This document shows positions 7,036-7,995 of a stretch of 7,995 nt of DNA, piece by piece. Within the stretch, counting starts at the first letter, position 1, and the number at the start of each line of letters is the position of its first letter. The stretch is taken from assembly GCA_017745135.1 (NCBI GenBank), contig JAGIAB010000135.1:1-7995 (forward strand), given 5' to 3'. Both the position numbers and the translations under genes were made by a program. The notes beneath the pieces are model-generated. The model did not search any database, was not told the origin of the DNA, and saw nothing but the letters and a program-made list of their open reading frames with translations. The DNA is from Flavisolibacter sp. Its GTDB lineage: Bacteria; Bacteroidota; Bacteroidia; Chitinophagales; Chitinophagaceae.

Positions 7036-7108
7036 TGAGGTAGATCTCGCAACAAAAGCAACTAACATTCAGTGATAACGCTTTGAATATGCCCTAGAAT
7101 TACCAACC

Positions 7109-7152
7109 GTACAAGAGTGTGACACAACAAAAGATTCATGGTAGTTATGCAG
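7109..7152 (+). repeat. Inner diverged inverted repeat, right copy
   Basis: This copy starts GTACAAGAGTGTGACACAAC and ends GGTAGTTATGCAG. It is the partner of 6731-6774 in opposite orientation, with about 80 percent identity, so it is clearly older or less constrained than the perfect outer arms. Confidence 0.7.
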
Positions 7153-7200
7153 CCTGGTTCATAAAAAACAATCTCTGAATTGAAACAATTCCAAAATAAT

Positions 7201-7244
7201 AAAAGCCTTTCCCACCTAAGTTCCCCCACCGGGGGACAGGGGGC
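7201..7244 (-). repeat. Right arm of the perfect 44-bp inverted repeat
   Basis: This is the reverse-oriented copy of 6586-6629, with all 44 positions identical. Read on the minus strand it is in frame with crtZ and encodes the tail SPLSPGGGT followed by TAG, so it sets the C-terminus of that protein. The same CCCCC-GGT-GGGGG hairpin is present. Confidence 0.92.
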
Positions 7245-7743
7245 TTTCCGGCGCATAGCCCACTTTCTTTCCTGCCATCAGTCGTTTGTCTCTTCTCACC
7301 TTCTCCCAATATTTTTTGTGTACCATCAGCATTCCAAAACTTTCGCCTTCGTGCTTATCCAAATGCTTGTGGTGCATTTTGTGCGCCCAACGAATGGCTC
7401 TTACATAAGTATTATTGCTGCGGTTAAACCATTTAAATCGCTGATGAATGATAACATCATGAACCAAAAAATAAGCAAGGCCGTACGCCATAATGCCAAA
7501 ACCAATTGCCTGCATCCACCAAACGCCTTTTGTTGTTCCAAACAGTATTAATAAAATACTGGGCACCGCAAAAATGATAAAGAACCAATCGTTTTTTTCG
7601 AAAAAACCTGGTTCCTTTTGATGATGGTCCCTGTGCAAATACCACAAAAATCCATGCATCACATATCTATGCGTTAGCCAGGTAACCCCTTCCATTACCA
7701 GGAAGGTTGCCAGCAAAACCACAATAAAAAATAACCACGTCAT
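7216..7743 (-). CDS. crtZ: Beta-carotene hydroxylase (CrtZ / fatty-acid hydroxylase superfamily)
   Basis: CrtZ is a membrane di-iron oxygenase that hydroxylates the beta-ionone rings of beta-carotene, giving cryptoxanthin and then zeaxanthin. The 175-residue protein shows the expected histidine clusters: HRYVMH at 25-30, HRDHH at 37-41, HDVIIH at 95-100 and HKMHH at 121-125. Hydrophobic helices lie near 3-22, 52-70 and 76-96. The native protein appears to end near GYAPE (162-166). The final SPLSPGGGT and TAG stop come from the right arm of the inverted repeat, so this tail is an acquired extension, away from the iron ligands and probably harmless. The gene lies 45 bp downstream of idi on the same strand, suggesting one transcript, while crtY follows only after the repeat island. 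Confidence 0.92.
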   Translation of the reverse strand: MTWLFFIVVLLATFLVMEGVTWLTHRYVMHGFLWYLHRDHHQKEPGFFEKNDWFFIIFAVPSILLILFGTTKGVWWMQAIGFGIMAYGLAYFLVHDVIIHQRFKWFNRSNNTYVRAIRWAHKMHHKHLDKHEGESFGMLMVHKKYWEKVRRDKRLMAGKKVGYAPESPLSPGGGT

Positions 7744-7788
7744 AATTTACCATTTACACATTTATTGATTGCATCGCACCTTTTACTT

Positions 7789-7995
7789 TTAACCTCTTAC
7801 TTCATATTTTTCCTGCCACCATTTTTCAATTCTTGGGAATGCTATTTTAAACCATGAAGTAAATTTTTCGGGATGCGTTTCTATTTCTCTTTTAATATCG
7901 ACTATTGGTTTATATACGTAATCGGCTACTTCGTTTGAGTTTGGATAAATATCGCCTTCGTACTCGCCTGCAAACACATAGTCAAACTCATGTTC
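7789..7995 (-). CDS. idi: Isopentenyl-diphosphate delta-isomerase type 1, C-terminal part (cut by window edge)
   Basis: The last 68 residues of a Nudix-fold isomerase that interconverts isopentenyl and dimethylallyl diphosphate, the C5 units for carotenoids. The visible part begins EHEFDYVFAGEYEGDIYPN. The EHE triplet matches the position of the catalytic and metal-binding glutamates (ENE in the E. coli enzyme). The segment then continues EVADYVYKP and ends FKIAFPRIEKWWQEKYEVRG, typical of the family C-terminus. The frame is open to the right window edge, so the start is not visible; the GTG at 7977 is internal and not the start. Its place directly before crtZ supports a dedicated carotenoid precursor role. 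Confidence 0.88.
   Translation of the reverse strand, partial: EHEFDYVFAGEYEGDIYPNSNEVADYVYKPIVDIKREIETHPEKFTSWFKIAFPRIEKWWQEKYEVRG

Larger units (their letters stand above)
6586..7244. repeat. Repeat island inserted between crtZ and crtY, bounded by inverted 44-bp arms
   Basis: This 659-bp block lies between two carotenoid genes that are normally close together. Its outer arms are perfect inverted copies. Inside are a diverged inverted pair, two direct copies of a short palindrome, and a complex hairpin. No reading frame inside looks like a protein, and no transposase motif was seen, so it is at most a non-autonomous element or an accretion of several repeat families. No target-site duplication is apparent: the left flank ends AAGTCG and the right flank starts TTTCCG. 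The 571 bp between the arms hold no gene I can support. Confidence 0.75.

Noticed and set aside
6586..7244. A complete insertion sequence or miniature transposon with target-site duplication.
   Set aside because: No transposase is encoded, and the flanks outside the arms (AAGTCG and TTTCCG) show no direct duplication. I call it a repeat island only.
7180..7551. A 123-codon open frame on the plus strand opposite crtZ.
   Set aside because: It reads through the repeat arm and then antisense to CrtZ, whose histidine clusters and membrane helices are unmistakable on the other strand.

Overview
The window looks like chromosomal DNA from a Bacteroidota bacterium, probably close to the Chitinophagaceae. 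The signs are a TonB-dependent receptor with an N-terminal carboxypeptidase-regulatory-like domain, a ligase-first LigD, a zeaxanthin-type carotenoid cluster (idi, crtZ, crtY), AT-rich spacers without clear Shine-Dalgarno sequences, and GC-rich palindromic repeats. No database search was possible, so the taxonomy is inference.

Layout: (1) 1-1225, minus strand: N-terminal 408 residues of a TonB-dependent outer-membrane receptor, cut by the left edge. (2) 1226-1626: a divergent spacer with a palindrome and an inverted repeat. (3) 1627-3729, plus strand: LigD with order ligase then polymerase/primase and no phosphoesterase domain. (4) 3721-3924, minus strand: a small unrecognised protein whose end overlaps the end of ligD. 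(5) 4009-5097, minus strand: an AI-2E family membrane permease. (6) 5167-5466, plus strand: a single-domain thioredoxin divergent from the permease. (7) 5463-7995, minus strand: a carotenoid segment transcribed idi, crtZ, crtY, with idi cut by the right edge.

The carotenoid genes form a pathway: Idi balances the C5 isoprenoid precursors, CrtY cyclises lycopene to beta-carotene, and CrtZ hydroxylates beta-carotene toward zeaxanthin. They were probably once contiguous. About 660 bp of repeat DNA (6586-7244) now separates crtZ from crtY. It is bounded by a perfect 44-bp inverted repeat whose arms run into both genes. One arm supplies the last nine residues and the stop codon of CrtZ. The other replaces the beginning of crtY, leaving the frame open but with no ATG, GTG or TTG ahead of the FAD-binding motif. 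Inside are a second, diverged inverted pair, two copies of a GCTCCGTAGGAG palindrome, and two overlapping, mutually exclusive hairpins. I found no transposase or other gene in it. This repeat island, and its effect on crtY, is the most unusual thing in the window. I saw no tRNA, rRNA, CRISPR array or new defence-like system.
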